Positions 23,349-31,782 of a stretch of DNA of 64,000 bases are shown here, piece after piece (the stretch's first letter is position 1; each line of letters begins with the position of its first letter). Made by a program: the position numbers and the translations under genes. A model generated the notes under the pieces. That model was not told where the DNA came from. It made no database searches and worked only from the letters and a program-made list of their open reading frames with translations. This stretch comes from Agaribacterium haliotis (GTDB lineage Bacteria; Pseudomonadota; Gammaproteobacteria; Pseudomonadales; Cellvibrionaceae): positions 124,001-188,000 of the forward strand of contig NZ_NKQJ01000009.1 of the NCBI RefSeq assembly GCF_002312815.1, given 5' to 3'.

Positions 23349-24396
23349 ATAACGCTAACCATACGACATCTACAAAGTGCCAGTACCAACTTGAAGCTTC
23401 AAAACCAAAACAGTCATCTTTTTGAAAGACTTGTCGTGTCTTCACTACAGCAATAACTGTCAGTACCAGACCCGCCAAGGCAACTAAAGCGAGGCGATAG
23501 CCAAGCGAAAAACCGTTGACATTAAATGCGATATAAAAAGCAATAAATAGAGCTGCTACAGCAAACAATCGCCAACGCCAGTACCCCGTATTTCGCATTA
23601 GTTGCACTAGCAGCATAGATGTACCAAGGCACACATGTGCACCGTGAAAACCGGTTAGCATAAAAAATGTGGCGCCGTAGATGCCGGAGCTTAGAGTAAG
23701 GCCGAGATCGTTATAGGCATGAATATATTCTTCGGCTTGAACAACCAGGAAGAGCAAACCCAGGCTAACAGTAAGTGCAAGCCAGAAGTTGAACAGGCGG
23801 CCGTTTTTTCCGCGCTTTAAAGCACTGTGAGCCATATGTACGGTAATACTTGAACTTAACAACAGTACCGTATTCCAAAATGGTAACCAGGACATCCAAT
23901 GTTGAAATCCGGGGTTCGCCATATTTTGTTCAGGCCCAAGCACGGTGGCTTGTTCACCTTGCAGAGCCATATCTGGTGTTTGCATCAACGGCCACTGCGC
24001 TTCAAAGTTGTTCCACAGCATCTCGGAGCTTGGGCCTGTGCTCAACCAATCAAGTGAAAATGTTCTAACGTAAAACAAGGCGCCAAAAAAGGCTGTAAAA
24101 AACATAAACTCCGAAAAAATAAACCAGGCCATAGCCCAGATATAAGAGCGTTTCAGTTGCTCGCTGTTTAGGCCCTGCTTGTTTTCTTCAATAACCTGCT
24201 CAAACCATCGCCACAAAACAAAAACAAACATCAGTAAGCCGAGAAGGAAGATATTTGACGAAGTACCATTTTTGCCTTCGCCGAGCTCAATAAGCCAATT
24301 AGCTAAACCAACAACACATAAAAATAGGCTAAGGCTTGCAAAAATCGGTAATTTACTTTGCTCTGGAACATAATAGTCAGGTTTGTTATCGGCCAT
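23323..24396 (-). CDS. coxC: Cytochrome c oxidase subunit III, enlarged
   Basis: Core membrane subunit III of the aa3 oxidase. From the ATG at 24396, with GGAAGG eight bases upstream, it has 357 residues, while related proteins have about 290-300. The family core is clear: SYIWAMAWFIFSEFMFFTAFFGALFYVR, FEAQWPL, NTVLLLSSSITVHMAHSAL, QAEEYIHAYNDLGLTLSSGIYGATFF (parts), GFHGAHV and the C-terminal FGFEASSWYWHFVDVVWL. The extra length is mostly between GTSMLLVQLMR and FGFEASS, where about 45 added residues form two hydrophobic segments. It overlaps the ctaG end by 11 bases. Confidence 0.93.
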   Translation of the reverse strand: MADNKPDYYVPEQSKLPIFASLSLFLCVVGLANWLIELGEGKNGTSSNIFLLGLLMFVFVLWRWFEQVIEENKQGLNSEQLKRSYIWAMAWFIFSEFMFFTAFFGALFYVRTFSLDWLSTGPSSEMLWNNFEAQWPLMQTPDMALQGEQATVLGPEQNMANPGFQHWMSWLPFWNTVLLLSSSITVHMAHSALKRGKNGRLFNFWLALTVSLGLLFLVVQAEEYIHAYNDLGLTLSSGIYGATFFMLTGFHGAHVCLGTSMLLVQLMRNTGYWRWRLFAVAALFIAFYIAFNVNGFSLGYRLALVALAGLVLTVIAVVKTRQVFQKDDCFGFEASSWYWHFVDVVWLALFIFVYLLA

Positions 24397-25045
24397 AGGC
24401 ATTGCCTTCCGTGTTCTGTTCGCTGGCGTTCGGTAGTGTAATTAAGTTATCTACACGACTTAGGTTTAAGCCAATACGATGTTGTTGTTCGGCTTGAATT
24501 TCTTTACTCGATGCTTCGCTAATATCAAACAGTGTGTAGCTTAAGGTTAAACTTTTGATTGCTTTGGGTAGTTCAGAGTCAACAATAAACTGAAGTCCAA
24601 GATCGGACTGTTCTCCTGGCGCGAGGATCTGCCGGTTAAAACAAAAACACTCTGTTTTATTAAAATAGTTAGTGGCATTAATAGGTACCATACTAGGTAC
24701 GGCTTGTACGGCTATCCATCGGCCACTTGTATTTTCTACACGAAATTTTGTAGTGGTAATTTGCCCCGGGTGTACCACAAGCGATTGCTCGGGGGCACTG
24801 AAAGTCCAGATGTGATTGTTATGTGATACAGCAATGAAGTTGATGGTAATATTTCGGCTATGGTCTACGATATCTTGTTTTGCGATATAAGCTTGATTGG
24901 AAGTCTTTCCATTTAGCCCAGTAACTTCACAAAAAAGTTGATACAGCGGCGGTAAAACAAATAGGCAAAACATAAACATTAAAAACGCCAGCAAAGCCAG
25001 TTTGAACGATAGTCGCTGTATATGCTTATCTGCCTGAGTTTTCAC
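24386..25045 (-). CDS. ctaG: Cytochrome c oxidase copper-delivery protein CtaG/Cox11
   Basis: Inner-membrane copper chaperone that loads CuB of subunit I. It has 219 residues: one N-terminal membrane helix (about 12-35) and a periplasmic domain with the copper-binding CFCF motif (C133 and C135, in NKTECFCFNRQ) and a conserved late segment around LTLSYTLFDI. It starts one base after the coxA stop and overlaps coxC. Confidence 0.94.
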   Translation of the reverse strand: MKTQADKHIQRLSFKLALLAFLMFMFCLFVLPPLYQLFCEVTGLNGKTSNQAYIAKQDIVDHSRNITINFIAVSHNNHIWTFSAPEQSLVVHPGQITTTKFRVENTSGRWIAVQAVPSMVPINATNYFNKTECFCFNRQILAPGEQSDLGLQFIVDSELPKAIKSLTLSYTLFDISEASSKEIQAEQQHRIGLNLSRVDNLITLPNASEQNTEGNAYGR

Positions 25046-25046
25046 A

Positions 25047-26594
25047 CTAGATCTCTGGGGCTTTGATAAAAGTGTGATAGGGCGCAGGAGATGCTACCGA
25101 CCACTCCAACCCTTCGGCGCTTTCCCATACTTGATCGCTCGCAGGCCTACCGCTGAATATTGTTCTGATTACGATAAATAAAAATAGAACTTGTGCCGCA
25201 CCAAATAAAAAAGCGCCGATCGAGGAAATCATATTCCAGTCTGCCCACAGTGGGTTGTAATCTGGTATACGCCTTGGCATGCCTGCAAGGCCGCTAAAGT
25301 GCATTGGAAAAAAAGTAATATTTAGGCCAATGAAAGCAATCCAGAAGTGTGTTTTTGCAAGTGTCTCGTTGTACATTTTCCCACACCATTTGGGCAGCCA
25401 ATAATAAACGCCAGCGGTGATTGAAAATATCGCCCCGGGAACTAATACATAGTGAAAGTGCGCTACAACAAAATAGGTATCGTGGTACTGAAAATCAGCC
25501 GGTGCAATCGCTAGCATCAGGCCGCTAAAACCACCGATGGTGAATAAAATTACAAAAGCGATGCTAAACAGCATCGGCGCTTCAAATGTCATGGCGCCAC
25601 GCCACATTGTCGTTATCCAATTAAAGACTTTTACGCCTGTTGGAACGGCGATCAGCATGGTGGCGTACATAAAAATTAGCTCACCAGCTAATGGCATACC
25701 AACAGTAAACATGTGGTGAGCCCAGACAATAAAACTCAGAAATGCGATAGAAGCGGTCGCATACACCATCGAGCTATAACCAAAAAGCGGTTTACGTGCA
25801 AAGGTGGGGATAATGGCTGAGATCACACCAAAGGCTGGCAAAATCATGATGTAGACTTCGGGGTGGCCAAAAAACCAAAATACATGCTGAAAAAGAACCG
25901 GATCGCCGCCGCCCGCAGCGTTAAAAAATGATGTGCCGAAGTGGATATCCATCAGCATCATAGTTACCACACCTGCCAAGACCGGCATTACCGCAATCAG
26001 CAAAAACGCGGTAATCAGCCAAGTCCAGACAAACAGCGGCATTTTCATCATGCTCATGCCCGGCGCACGCATATTTAATATTGTCGCGATTATATTAATA
26101 GCGCCCATAATTGAGCTGGCGCCCATTATGTGTACGGCAAAGATAAACACAGTCACACTAGGTGGCGCGTAGGTTGTGGATAGCGGTGCGTAAAAAGTCC
26201 AGCCGAAATTGGGAGCACCTCCAGGCATAAAAAGGGTGCCTATGAGCATGCTAAAAGCAAAAGGGAGTATCCAGAAACTCCAGTTATTCATGCGCGGAAG
26301 CGCCATGTCAGGCGCACCGATCATCAGTGGCAGCATCCAGTTGGCAAGGCCCACAAAGGCTGGCATAACTGCACCAAAAACCATGATCAAACCGTGTAAG
26401 GTTGTCATTTGGTTAAAAAACTCTGGTTCGACTATTTGTAGGCCGGGTTCAAACAATTCCGCACGGATAACCAGCGCAAATAAACCGCCAACAAAAAACA
26501 TCGCAAAGCTGAACCACAGGTACATGGTGCCAATATCTTTGTGGTTGGTGGTGAAGAGCCAGCGACCTATGCCGGGTGCGGGACCATGTGCCAT
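25047..26594 (-). CDS. coxA: Cytochrome c oxidase subunit I (aa3 type)
   Basis: Catalytic subunit with haem a and the haem a3-CuB centre. It has 515 residues and 12 predicted membrane helices. Metal-ligand motifs are visible: TTLHGLIMVFG (haem a His), WFFGHPEVYIMILP (CuB His and the Tyr cross-link), VWAHHMFTVGM (two CuB His), HDTYFVVAHFHYVLV (haem a3 and haem a His). The E residue of the D channel is seen in GHPE. A Shine-Dalgarno GGAG precedes the ATG. It is 10 bases after coxB. Confidence 0.98.
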   Translation of the reverse strand: MAHGPAPGIGRWLFTTNHKDIGTMYLWFSFAMFFVGGLFALVIRAELFEPGLQIVEPEFFNQMTTLHGLIMVFGAVMPAFVGLANWMLPLMIGAPDMALPRMNNWSFWILPFAFSMLIGTLFMPGGAPNFGWTFYAPLSTTYAPPSVTVFIFAVHIMGASSIMGAINIIATILNMRAPGMSMMKMPLFVWTWLITAFLLIAVMPVLAGVVTMMLMDIHFGTSFFNAAGGGDPVLFQHVFWFFGHPEVYIMILPAFGVISAIIPTFARKPLFGYSSMVYATASIAFLSFIVWAHHMFTVGMPLAGELIFMYATMLIAVPTGVKVFNWITTMWRGAMTFEAPMLFSIAFVILFTIGGFSGLMLAIAPADFQYHDTYFVVAHFHYVLVPGAIFSITAGVYYWLPKWCGKMYNETLAKTHFWIAFIGLNITFFPMHFSGLAGMPRRIPDYNPLWADWNMISSIGAFLFGAAQVLFLFIVIRTIFSGRPASDQVWESAEGLEWSVASPAPYHTFIKAPEI

Positions 26595-26604
26595 CGTGTT
26601 CTCC

Positions 26605-27720
26605 TCATCGGCCCTGTTTAAATTCGACGATATCTATAGGTTGCACAAGCTCACCCATATTGTTGCCAAAAGCGTTGCGCTGAAAGGTAACGACTGCAGC
26701 ACTTTCGACGGGGCTTAACTGCTCGCCAAAAGCGGGCATGGCGCCGGCGCCGTTGAGAACACGATTCAAATGCTCTTTAACGGGGCCAGTTGCAATTGGT
26801 GAGCCTGCGATGGCGGGGAAAATACCCAGGCCTTTGCCATCTAGTTGGTGGCAGGTGGCGCAGTGTTGTTGATAAACACTTTCGCCGCGCCGGTAGAGCT
26901 CATCGAAGTCGAATTGTTGGTTTGCCGCTTCAGCAATATCTGCGGCAAGTTTTTTCTTTTCTTGAATAAATAATTCGTAGTCTTGCTGGCTGACGACTTT
27001 TACCTCAATGGGCATAAAACCGTGATCTTTACCACAGAGCTCTGCGCACTGGCCGCGATACGTGCCAATTTTGTCTACTTTAGTCCACGCCTCGTTGATA
27101 AAGCCGGGTATGGCGTCGCGTTTTACGGCTAAATCGGGTACCCACCAGCTGTGAATCACATCGGCGGCGGTAACAAGTAACCTTACTTTTTTTCCGGCGG
27201 GGATAACCAGAGCGTTATCGACTTCGAGTAAGTAGTGCTGGTTTTTGGCAGCATTTTTATATATCTGCTCAAGCGGTGTGCTTAAGTTGGAAAAATAGCT
27301 GACACCATCAGCGGGGTAATCGTAGCGCCACTTCCACTGGTAGCCAGTGATAAGTATTTCGATATCAGCGTCTTCGGTGTCGTAAATATCAATTAGGTTT
27401 TTTGTCGCAGGGAACGCCATTGCGATCAAGATAATAAATGGAATTGTCGTCCAGATGATTTCTAATACTGTACTTTCGTGGAAGTTTGCGGATTTTACCC
27501 CACGACTTTTTCGATGTAGAAACATCGATACAAACATCACCCCAAAAACAACAACACCGATAGCACAGCAAATCCAAAAAATGAGCATGTGCAAGCTATA
27601 TACCTCTTTACTAATAGAGGTAACGCCTTCGGTCATATTTAGTTGCCACTCACTGGCGTGTGTAGACAGGCTCAGCAGAAACAAAAGCAAGCCGCAGGGC
27701 AAAGATACGATCCACCTCAT
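26605..27720 (-). CDS. coxB: Cytochrome c oxidase subunit II fused to cytochrome c
   Basis: Electron-entry subunit. The 371 residues comprise a signal peptide, two membrane helices (about 43-67 and 86-106), the cupredoxin CuA domain and a C-terminal haem c domain. CuA ligands are H190, C225, C229, H233 and M236 (in VIHSWWVP and CAELCGKDHGFM). The haem c site is CATCH at 287-291, with a likely Met ligand at 328 (GAGAMPAF). Such a fusion is typical of caa3-type enzymes and lets the subunit accept electrons through its own haem. It is the first gene of the cluster; the promoter should be in the 345 bases upstream. Confidence 0.97.
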   Translation of the reverse strand: MRWIVSLPCGLLLFLLSLSTHASEWQLNMTEGVTSISKEVYSLHMLIFWICCAIGVVVFGVMFVSMFLHRKSRGVKSANFHESTVLEIIWTTIPFIILIAMAFPATKNLIDIYDTEDADIEILITGYQWKWRYDYPADGVSYFSNLSTPLEQIYKNAAKNQHYLLEVDNALVIPAGKKVRLLVTAADVIHSWWVPDLAVKRDAIPGFINEAWTKVDKIGTYRGQCAELCGKDHGFMPIEVKVVSQQDYELFIQEKKKLAADIAEAANQQFDFDELYRRGESVYQQHCATCHQLDGKGLGIFPAIAGSPIATGPVKEHLNRVLNGAGAMPAFGEQLSPVESAAVVTFQRNAFGNNMGELVQPIDIVEFKQGR

Positions 27721-28065
27721 TAGCCATCTCCATTTAGGCCAAATCTCTTATTGTTTTTAGAAGGTGCAGTTTTACTGTTCTACAACAAACCTAGCGGTAT
27801 GCATTATTGTCATGCTGGTTTGTTGATAACTTAATTCGAGTATAGGCAGAGCCTTGCAAAAGTGAGAACTTGTCGCGCTGCAGTGACGGTTATTCTGTAA
27901 TGGAAATTAAGTACAATTCGCTATAAGTGTCGACTTTTTTGTCAGATACGGCTTTAGGCATTAAGCTTAGTGAGGCTTAAAGTTCAGAACATTATTATCA
28001 AAGCTTGTTAACAGGGATGTGAGGTCGGTGCACGGATTCGGGTACAAGACAGCCTTGTAAAAATT
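27721..28065. other. Intergenic region between coxB and the divergent 225-residue protein
   Basis: These 345 bases separate two divergent genes and must hold both promoters. I see an AT-rich stretch but no motif I can assign with confidence. A GAACTT at 27866 has no matching -10 element at sigma-E spacing. Confidence 0.5.
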
Positions 28066-28743
28066 ATGCAGACAGACTCATTAGAAAAAATTCGCCAGAT
28101 TATCCGCAGTGCTCACGATAGAGACAAAGACTTGGGAAGTTTAAAAGGCTTTGTGAATGAGCGATTATCGCGTCTGCATCGCTCGATTGAACTGCCTGGA
28201 GAAAAGCGTGAAAGCGCCCTGCAGCAGTTTTTACAACAGTATGTCGAACATGTTCCGGCTTTTCTTGAAGCTCTAAGCGACGTGGCAGTGCAGGCGGGTA
28301 TAGAGCCGTTTGTTGAGGCCATGCTAGAGAGCTGTTACCAGTTTTTTAGTCGCCCGCCAGAGTTAATGGATCAACACGAAGGTGTAGAGGCGCTGATTGA
28401 TGAGGCCTATTACGCGCACCGGCTGATGGAAGAGGTCAACGACCGCATTTTGCTTCAGCACGGCGTGCCGCTGACACCGATGGACATGACTTTAAGTAAC
28501 ATCATTGTGCACAGCCTGCTCGGCGAAGAATTTTCAAATGAGCTGGATCTGGCTGTGCACTACCATATCGACGTTTTGTTTGAAGACGCTCAAGCCCTTC
28601 AGGGCGAGGCATTTTTAAACTATGTCAAACTGCACAAGGTTGATGGTTTTCGCAATCTGTTGGAAGACTGGCCCTGCTTGGCGGGGGACTCGTCAATCGA
28701 ACTCAAGGTCAGTTACAACCCTTCAAACTACGCGCTGCACTGA
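28066..28743 (+). CDS. Conserved hypothetical helical protein
   Basis: A protein of 225 residues without signal peptide, membrane segment or a motif I recognise. It appears almost wholly alpha-helical and acidic (EKIRQIIRSAHDRDKDLGSLKGF, LMEEVNDRILLQHGVPLTPMDMTLSN). The ATG at 28066 has no strong ribosome-binding site. It faces away from coxB and is followed by the convergent zinc-ribbon gene. The protein is probably cytoplasmic; I cannot propose a function. Confidence 0.75.
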   Translation: MQTDSLEKIRQIIRSAHDRDKDLGSLKGFVNERLSRLHRSIELPGEKRESALQQFLQQYVEHVPAFLEALSDVAVQAGIEPFVEAMLESCYQFFSRPPELMDQHEGVEALIDEAYYAHRLMEEVNDRILLQHGVPLTPMDMTLSNIIVHSLLGEEFSNELDLAVHYHIDVLFEDAQALQGEAFLNYVKLHKVDGFRNLLEDWPCLAGDSSIELKVSYNPSNYALH

Positions 28744-28775
28744 GTGGCGAAAGCGCTTGTTGGTATTTGCCGGTG

Positions 28776-29009
28776 CTAGTCTTTAGCACTTGCGTCAACA
28801 AATTGGTCAACAAAGCGCAGAGGCTCAACATCACCGCCTTCAGAGCTTGTTGAGCTGTTGTCGTGATTCTGTTTTTCAGTATAACCGCAGCTTACGCAGT
28901 GCATAACCGGTACACCGTCTTCAGCCCACACTTGAACGTGATCGATTTGTTTGCAGCTCGGGCAGCTTGCGCCCGCGATAAAGCGCTTTTTGTGATTAGC
29001 TAACAGCAC
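28776..29009 (-). CDS. YheV-family zinc-ribbon protein
   Basis: A protein of 77 residues from a GTG start with AGAGGT upstream. It has two CxxC pairs (SCPSCKQIDHV and MHCVSCGY) spaced as a zinc ribbon, after a basic N-terminus (NHKKRFIAGA). This matches the small YheV/DUF2387 family often found near prlC in gammaproteobacteria. The molecular role is unknown. The tail (about 45-77) is acidic and low-complexity (SSTSSEGGD). Confidence 0.85.
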   Translation of the reverse strand: MLLANHKKRFIAGASCPSCKQIDHVQVWAEDGVPVMHCVSCGYTEKQNHDNSSTSSEGGDVEPLRFVDQFVDASAKD

Positions 29010-29082
29010 TTTTGACCTCTGTTCTTGCCTGCTCTTATTTCGCTCGGCATAGTAACTGTTTTACTGTCTGCAAATAAGCCTT

Positions 29083-29658
29083 ATGCCTGAAACAATGAGT
29101 AATAGCCCAAAAGTCGCCGCGATCCGTAAGTATTTATCCACAGAACCTAAACTCGGTGAGGCGGTTTTTATCGATAACTCGGCCGTGGTTATTGGCGATG
29201 TTGAGATTGGCGATCACTGCTCCATTTGGCCCTGCGCTGTGATTCGCGGCGATATGAACTACATCCGTATTGGAGCCCGTGTGAGTGTACAGGACAACGC
29301 GGTACTCCATATTACCCACAAAAGTAGCTACAACCCCGAAGGGCATCCGGTCATTGTTGGCGACGATGTCACCATAGGCCACGGCGCCTGTTTGCACGGC
29401 TGCACTGTCGGTAGCAGAGTGTTAATCGGCATTAACTCGACCGTACTCGACGGGGCTGTTGTCCCCGATGAGACAGTTATCGCTGCCGGGGCTTTAGTGC
29501 CGCCGGGCAAGCAGCTTGAGAGTGGCTACCTCTATGTCGGCAGCCCGGCAAAAAAAGCTCGGCCCCTAACTGAAAAAGAGCTCAGTTTTTTTTGTTACTC
29601 GGCAGCGAACTACGTTGAGCTAAAAGATAAATATCTTGCCGCTGAGCCAGAGGCGTAA
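29083..29658 (+). CDS. Gamma-class carbonic anhydrase family protein
   Basis: A left-handed beta-helix protein of 191 residues made of hexapeptide repeats (VVIGDVEIGDHCSIWPCAVIRGD, VSVQDNAVLHITH, VIVGDDVTIGHGACLHGCTVGSRVLIGINSTVLDGAVV). The metal-binding His residues of the gamma carbonic anhydrase/YrdA group are present in VLHITH and GHGACLHG. The activity of this group is often weak or unproven. An in-frame ATG four codons in is an alternative start. It converges on znuB with one base between the stops. Confidence 0.92.
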   Translation: MPETMSNSPKVAAIRKYLSTEPKLGEAVFIDNSAVVIGDVEIGDHCSIWPCAVIRGDMNYIRIGARVSVQDNAVLHITHKSSYNPEGHPVIVGDDVTIGHGACLHGCTVGSRVLIGINSTVLDGAVVPDETVIAAGALVPPGKQLESGYLYVGSPAKKARPLTEKELSFFCYSAANYVELKDKYLAAEPEA

Positions 29659-29659
29659 G

Positions 29660-30451
29660 TTAACGGGGCCGAATTTTGCCTAGCGCTGCGGTGCACAAAA
29701 GTAGCAGCGCAGCTACGCTGACGATGGTTGGCCCAGTTGCACTGTTAAATACAAACGACAGCGCCATGCCCAAGCACAGCGCCGCCGTTGCAAAAGCAAC
29801 ACTGAGTAGAGCCATCGCTTCAGGTGAGCGGCTGAGAAGCCGCGCAGAGGCCGCTGGGATGACCATCAAAGCCGTGATTAGCAGGACCCCAACCATGCGC
29901 ACAGCGATGGCAATAACCAGCGCGGTAATCAGCATCAACAGGGCGTTGAGCCAAGCGCTGTTGTCGCCTTCAACCTGGCTCAATTCTTTGCTGATCACAA
30001 GCCCGAGCAACGCGCGCCAGTAATAGATAAGCAAAGCCAGGCACAGGGATGAAGAGATACTTACGGTAAGTAAGTCTTTGCTATTTACGCTCAATATGTC
30101 GCCGACTAAAAAGCTCATCAGGTTGAGCCGCTGATCGGCAAAAACACTCATCGCGAGCAGGCCGACGGCTAAGCTCGAATGAGAAATTATGCTGAGCAGG
30201 GTATCGCGGGGCAGTTTTCCATCTCGGCCAAAGGCCGCCATTAACAAGGCGATAAAGGCGGCCAACAGCAGCGTTGCGAGGCTGATATTCAGCTCGAAGG
30301 CGAGCGCTAAGGCGACGCCGATCAACATGCTGTGGGCAATGCTGTCACCAAAAAAAGCCATGCGCCGCCACAGTACAAAACAGCCGAGCGGGGCGAGGCT
30401 AAATAACAATACCAAGCCGGTAAGTAGGGGTAATAAAAACAGTTCAATCAT
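29660..30451 (-). CDS. znuB: High-affinity zinc ABC transporter, permease ZnuB
   Basis: Membrane channel of the zinc importer. It has 263 residues and about eight membrane helices, beginning LLPLLTGLVLLFSLAPLGCFVLWRRMAFFGDSIAHSMLIG; the RRMAFFGDSIAHS segment is the ABC-3 permease signature that contacts the ATPase. It overlaps znuC by 8 bases and is the last gene of zur-znuC-znuB. Confidence 0.95.
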   Translation of the reverse strand: MIELFLLPLLTGLVLLFSLAPLGCFVLWRRMAFFGDSIAHSMLIGVALALAFELNISLATLLLAAFIALLMAAFGRDGKLPRDTLLSIISHSSLAVGLLAMSVFADQRLNLMSFLVGDILSVNSKDLLTVSISSSLCLALLIYYWRALLGLVISKELSQVEGDNSAWLNALLMLITALVIAIAVRMVGVLLITALMVIPAASARLLSRSPEAMALLSVAFATAALCLGMALSFVFNSATGPTIVSVAALLLLCTAALGKIRPR

Positions 30452-31211
30452 GGTGACAACTTGAATTGCAGCGCTCTACATCACCGTGCAGGTTGTGGTG
30501 GTGATCGTGATGGTGGGTGTAGACCGCGAGGTTTTGTGATCCGTGCTGGCCAAATAAGCTCAAATATTCGGGGTGCTGGCTGACACTTTCCGGCTGCCCT
30601 TCGCAGCAGATGTGCCCATTCAAGCACAAAACCCTGTCTGTCTGCGCCATCACTAAATGCAGGTCGTGGCTGACCATCGCGATGCCGCAGTTAAGTTGCC
30701 CGCGTATTTTACCTATAAGTTCATAGAGTTCGACCTGGCCGGTGATATCGACACCTTGCAGCGGCTCGTCGAGCAGTAGTAAGTCGGGCTTGCGCGCGAG
30801 TGCACGCGCGAACAGTACGCGCTGAAATTCACCGCCGCTTAAGTCGTGCATCTGCCGGGACCACAGCTGCTCGGCACCGACGATAGTTAAGGCCTCGTGG
30901 TAGCTTGTTTTGGGCGCGCGCGAGAGGCTTAAAAAGCGGCTGACTTTAATGGGCATGGATTTGTCCATGCTCAGTTTTTGCGGAACATAGCCGAGCACAA
31001 ATTGACCGTGTTGTTCACGTGTGCCGGAACTTGCCGGAACCAGCCCGGCCATAATCTTAATTAGCGAGCTTTTCCCGGCGCCGTTTGGGCCGATAATGCT
31101 GATGATTTCATTGCGGTGAATGCTTAGATTGATGTTGTCGAGCACCGTTTGCTCGGCAAAGCTCAAACACACCTGTTTGAGGCTGATAAGGGTTTCAGCA
31201 GCTTGGCTCAT
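30444..31211 (-). CDS. znuC: High-affinity zinc ABC transporter, ATPase ZnuC
   Basis: ATPase of the zinc importer. From the ATG at 31211, which overlaps the zur stop as ATGA, it has 255 residues; the frame stays open further upstream but only as a shadow of zur. Walker A is GPNGAGKSSLI, the signature is LSGGEFQRVLFARAL and Walker B is LLLLDEPLQGVD. The C-terminus is His-rich (THHHDHHH, then CNSSCHHD), which may buffer or sense zinc. Confidence 0.96.
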   Translation of the reverse strand: MSQAAETLISLKQVCLSFAEQTVLDNINLSIHRNEIISIIGPNGAGKSSLIKIMAGLVPASSGTREQHGQFVLGYVPQKLSMDKSMPIKVSRFLSLSRAPKTSYHEALTIVGAEQLWSRQMHDLSGGEFQRVLFARALARKPDLLLLDEPLQGVDITGQVELYELIGKIRGQLNCGIAMVSHDLHLVMAQTDRVLCLNGHICCEGQPESVSQHPEYLSLFGQHGSQNLAVYTHHHDHHHNLHGDVERCNSSCHHD

Positions 31212-31726
31212 GAGTTTCGAAAACTTGTTTGACTTGTTTTTATCGCTTCGTCGCTGCGGCGACAGTGTTGACAGAGGCCGAGTACCTCTAACATTTGCTC
31301 GTCTACCTGAAATTTCATTTCGTTGGCGCTCAAATTGACAGCCTGTTGAAAAACGCTGTTGACGACCTCGTTTGCCTGCTTGCATTTGCGGCAAATAAAT
31401 AGGGCCGGCATGCTGCCCGCCCTGGTTTGATTTCGGGCGAGAAAGGCATTGAGGCTGTGCACGCGGTGAATGAGTTCGAGCCTCTGTAAAAACTCTAAGG
31501 TCCTGTAAACCGTAGGCGGCCCAATTTTTGTTCGCCCGCTAAGTTGTTCTAGCTCGGCAATAATCTCGTAGGCGCCTATCGGTTTGCCCGCCTGCCAAAT
31601 AATGCGCAGCACCTGTTCACGCAACTCGGTGAATTTTGAACCGTCTTGCTCACAGGCTTTTTGAGCGGCGCGCAGAGCTTGGTCGAGGCTTTGAGAATTG
31701 TGGCTGCGCAAAACTTGGCTTGGCAT
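31208..31726 (-). CDS. zur: Zinc uptake regulator Zur (Fur family)
   Basis: Zinc-dependent repressor. The 172 residues have an N-terminal winged helix (LREQVLRIIWQAGKPIGAYEII, PPTVYRTLEFLQRLELIHRV) and a C-terminal dimer and metal domain with CRKC and CQHC pairs of a structural zinc site. It is the first gene of zur-znuC-znuB and is divergent from znuA; a Zur-like box lies in the shared 56-base gap, so Zur very likely controls itself and the transporter. Confidence 0.95.
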   Translation of the reverse strand: MPSQVLRSHNSQSLDQALRAAQKACEQDGSKFTELREQVLRIIWQAGKPIGAYEIIAELEQLSGRTKIGPPTVYRTLEFLQRLELIHRVHSLNAFLARNQTRAGSMPALFICRKCKQANEVVNSVFQQAVNLSANEMKFQVDEQMLEVLGLCQHCRRSDEAIKTSQTSFRNS

Positions 31727-31747
31727 GAGTCGCTCAAAATAGGGCAG

Positions 31748-31765
31748 GTTATGATATTATATATC
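31748..31765. promoter_or_regulatory. Probable Zur box between zur and znuA
   Basis: The AT-rich element GTTATGATATTATATATC resembles the proteobacterial Zur operator core GTTATAATATAAC. It sits in the 56-base gap shared by the divergent zur and znuA genes, the expected place for zinc-dependent repression of both. Confidence 0.6.
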
Positions 31766-31782
31766 GTTTTACGGCTTCGATT

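Noticed and set aside
27866-27900. Sigma-E promoter upstream of the 225-residue gene
   Set aside because: GAACTT is present but the next TCTG lies about 22 bases away, outside the allowed spacing.
29135-29143. DnaA box TTATCCACA
   Set aside because: A single box inside the carbonic anhydrase gene without a cluster of others; oriC is expected left of the window.
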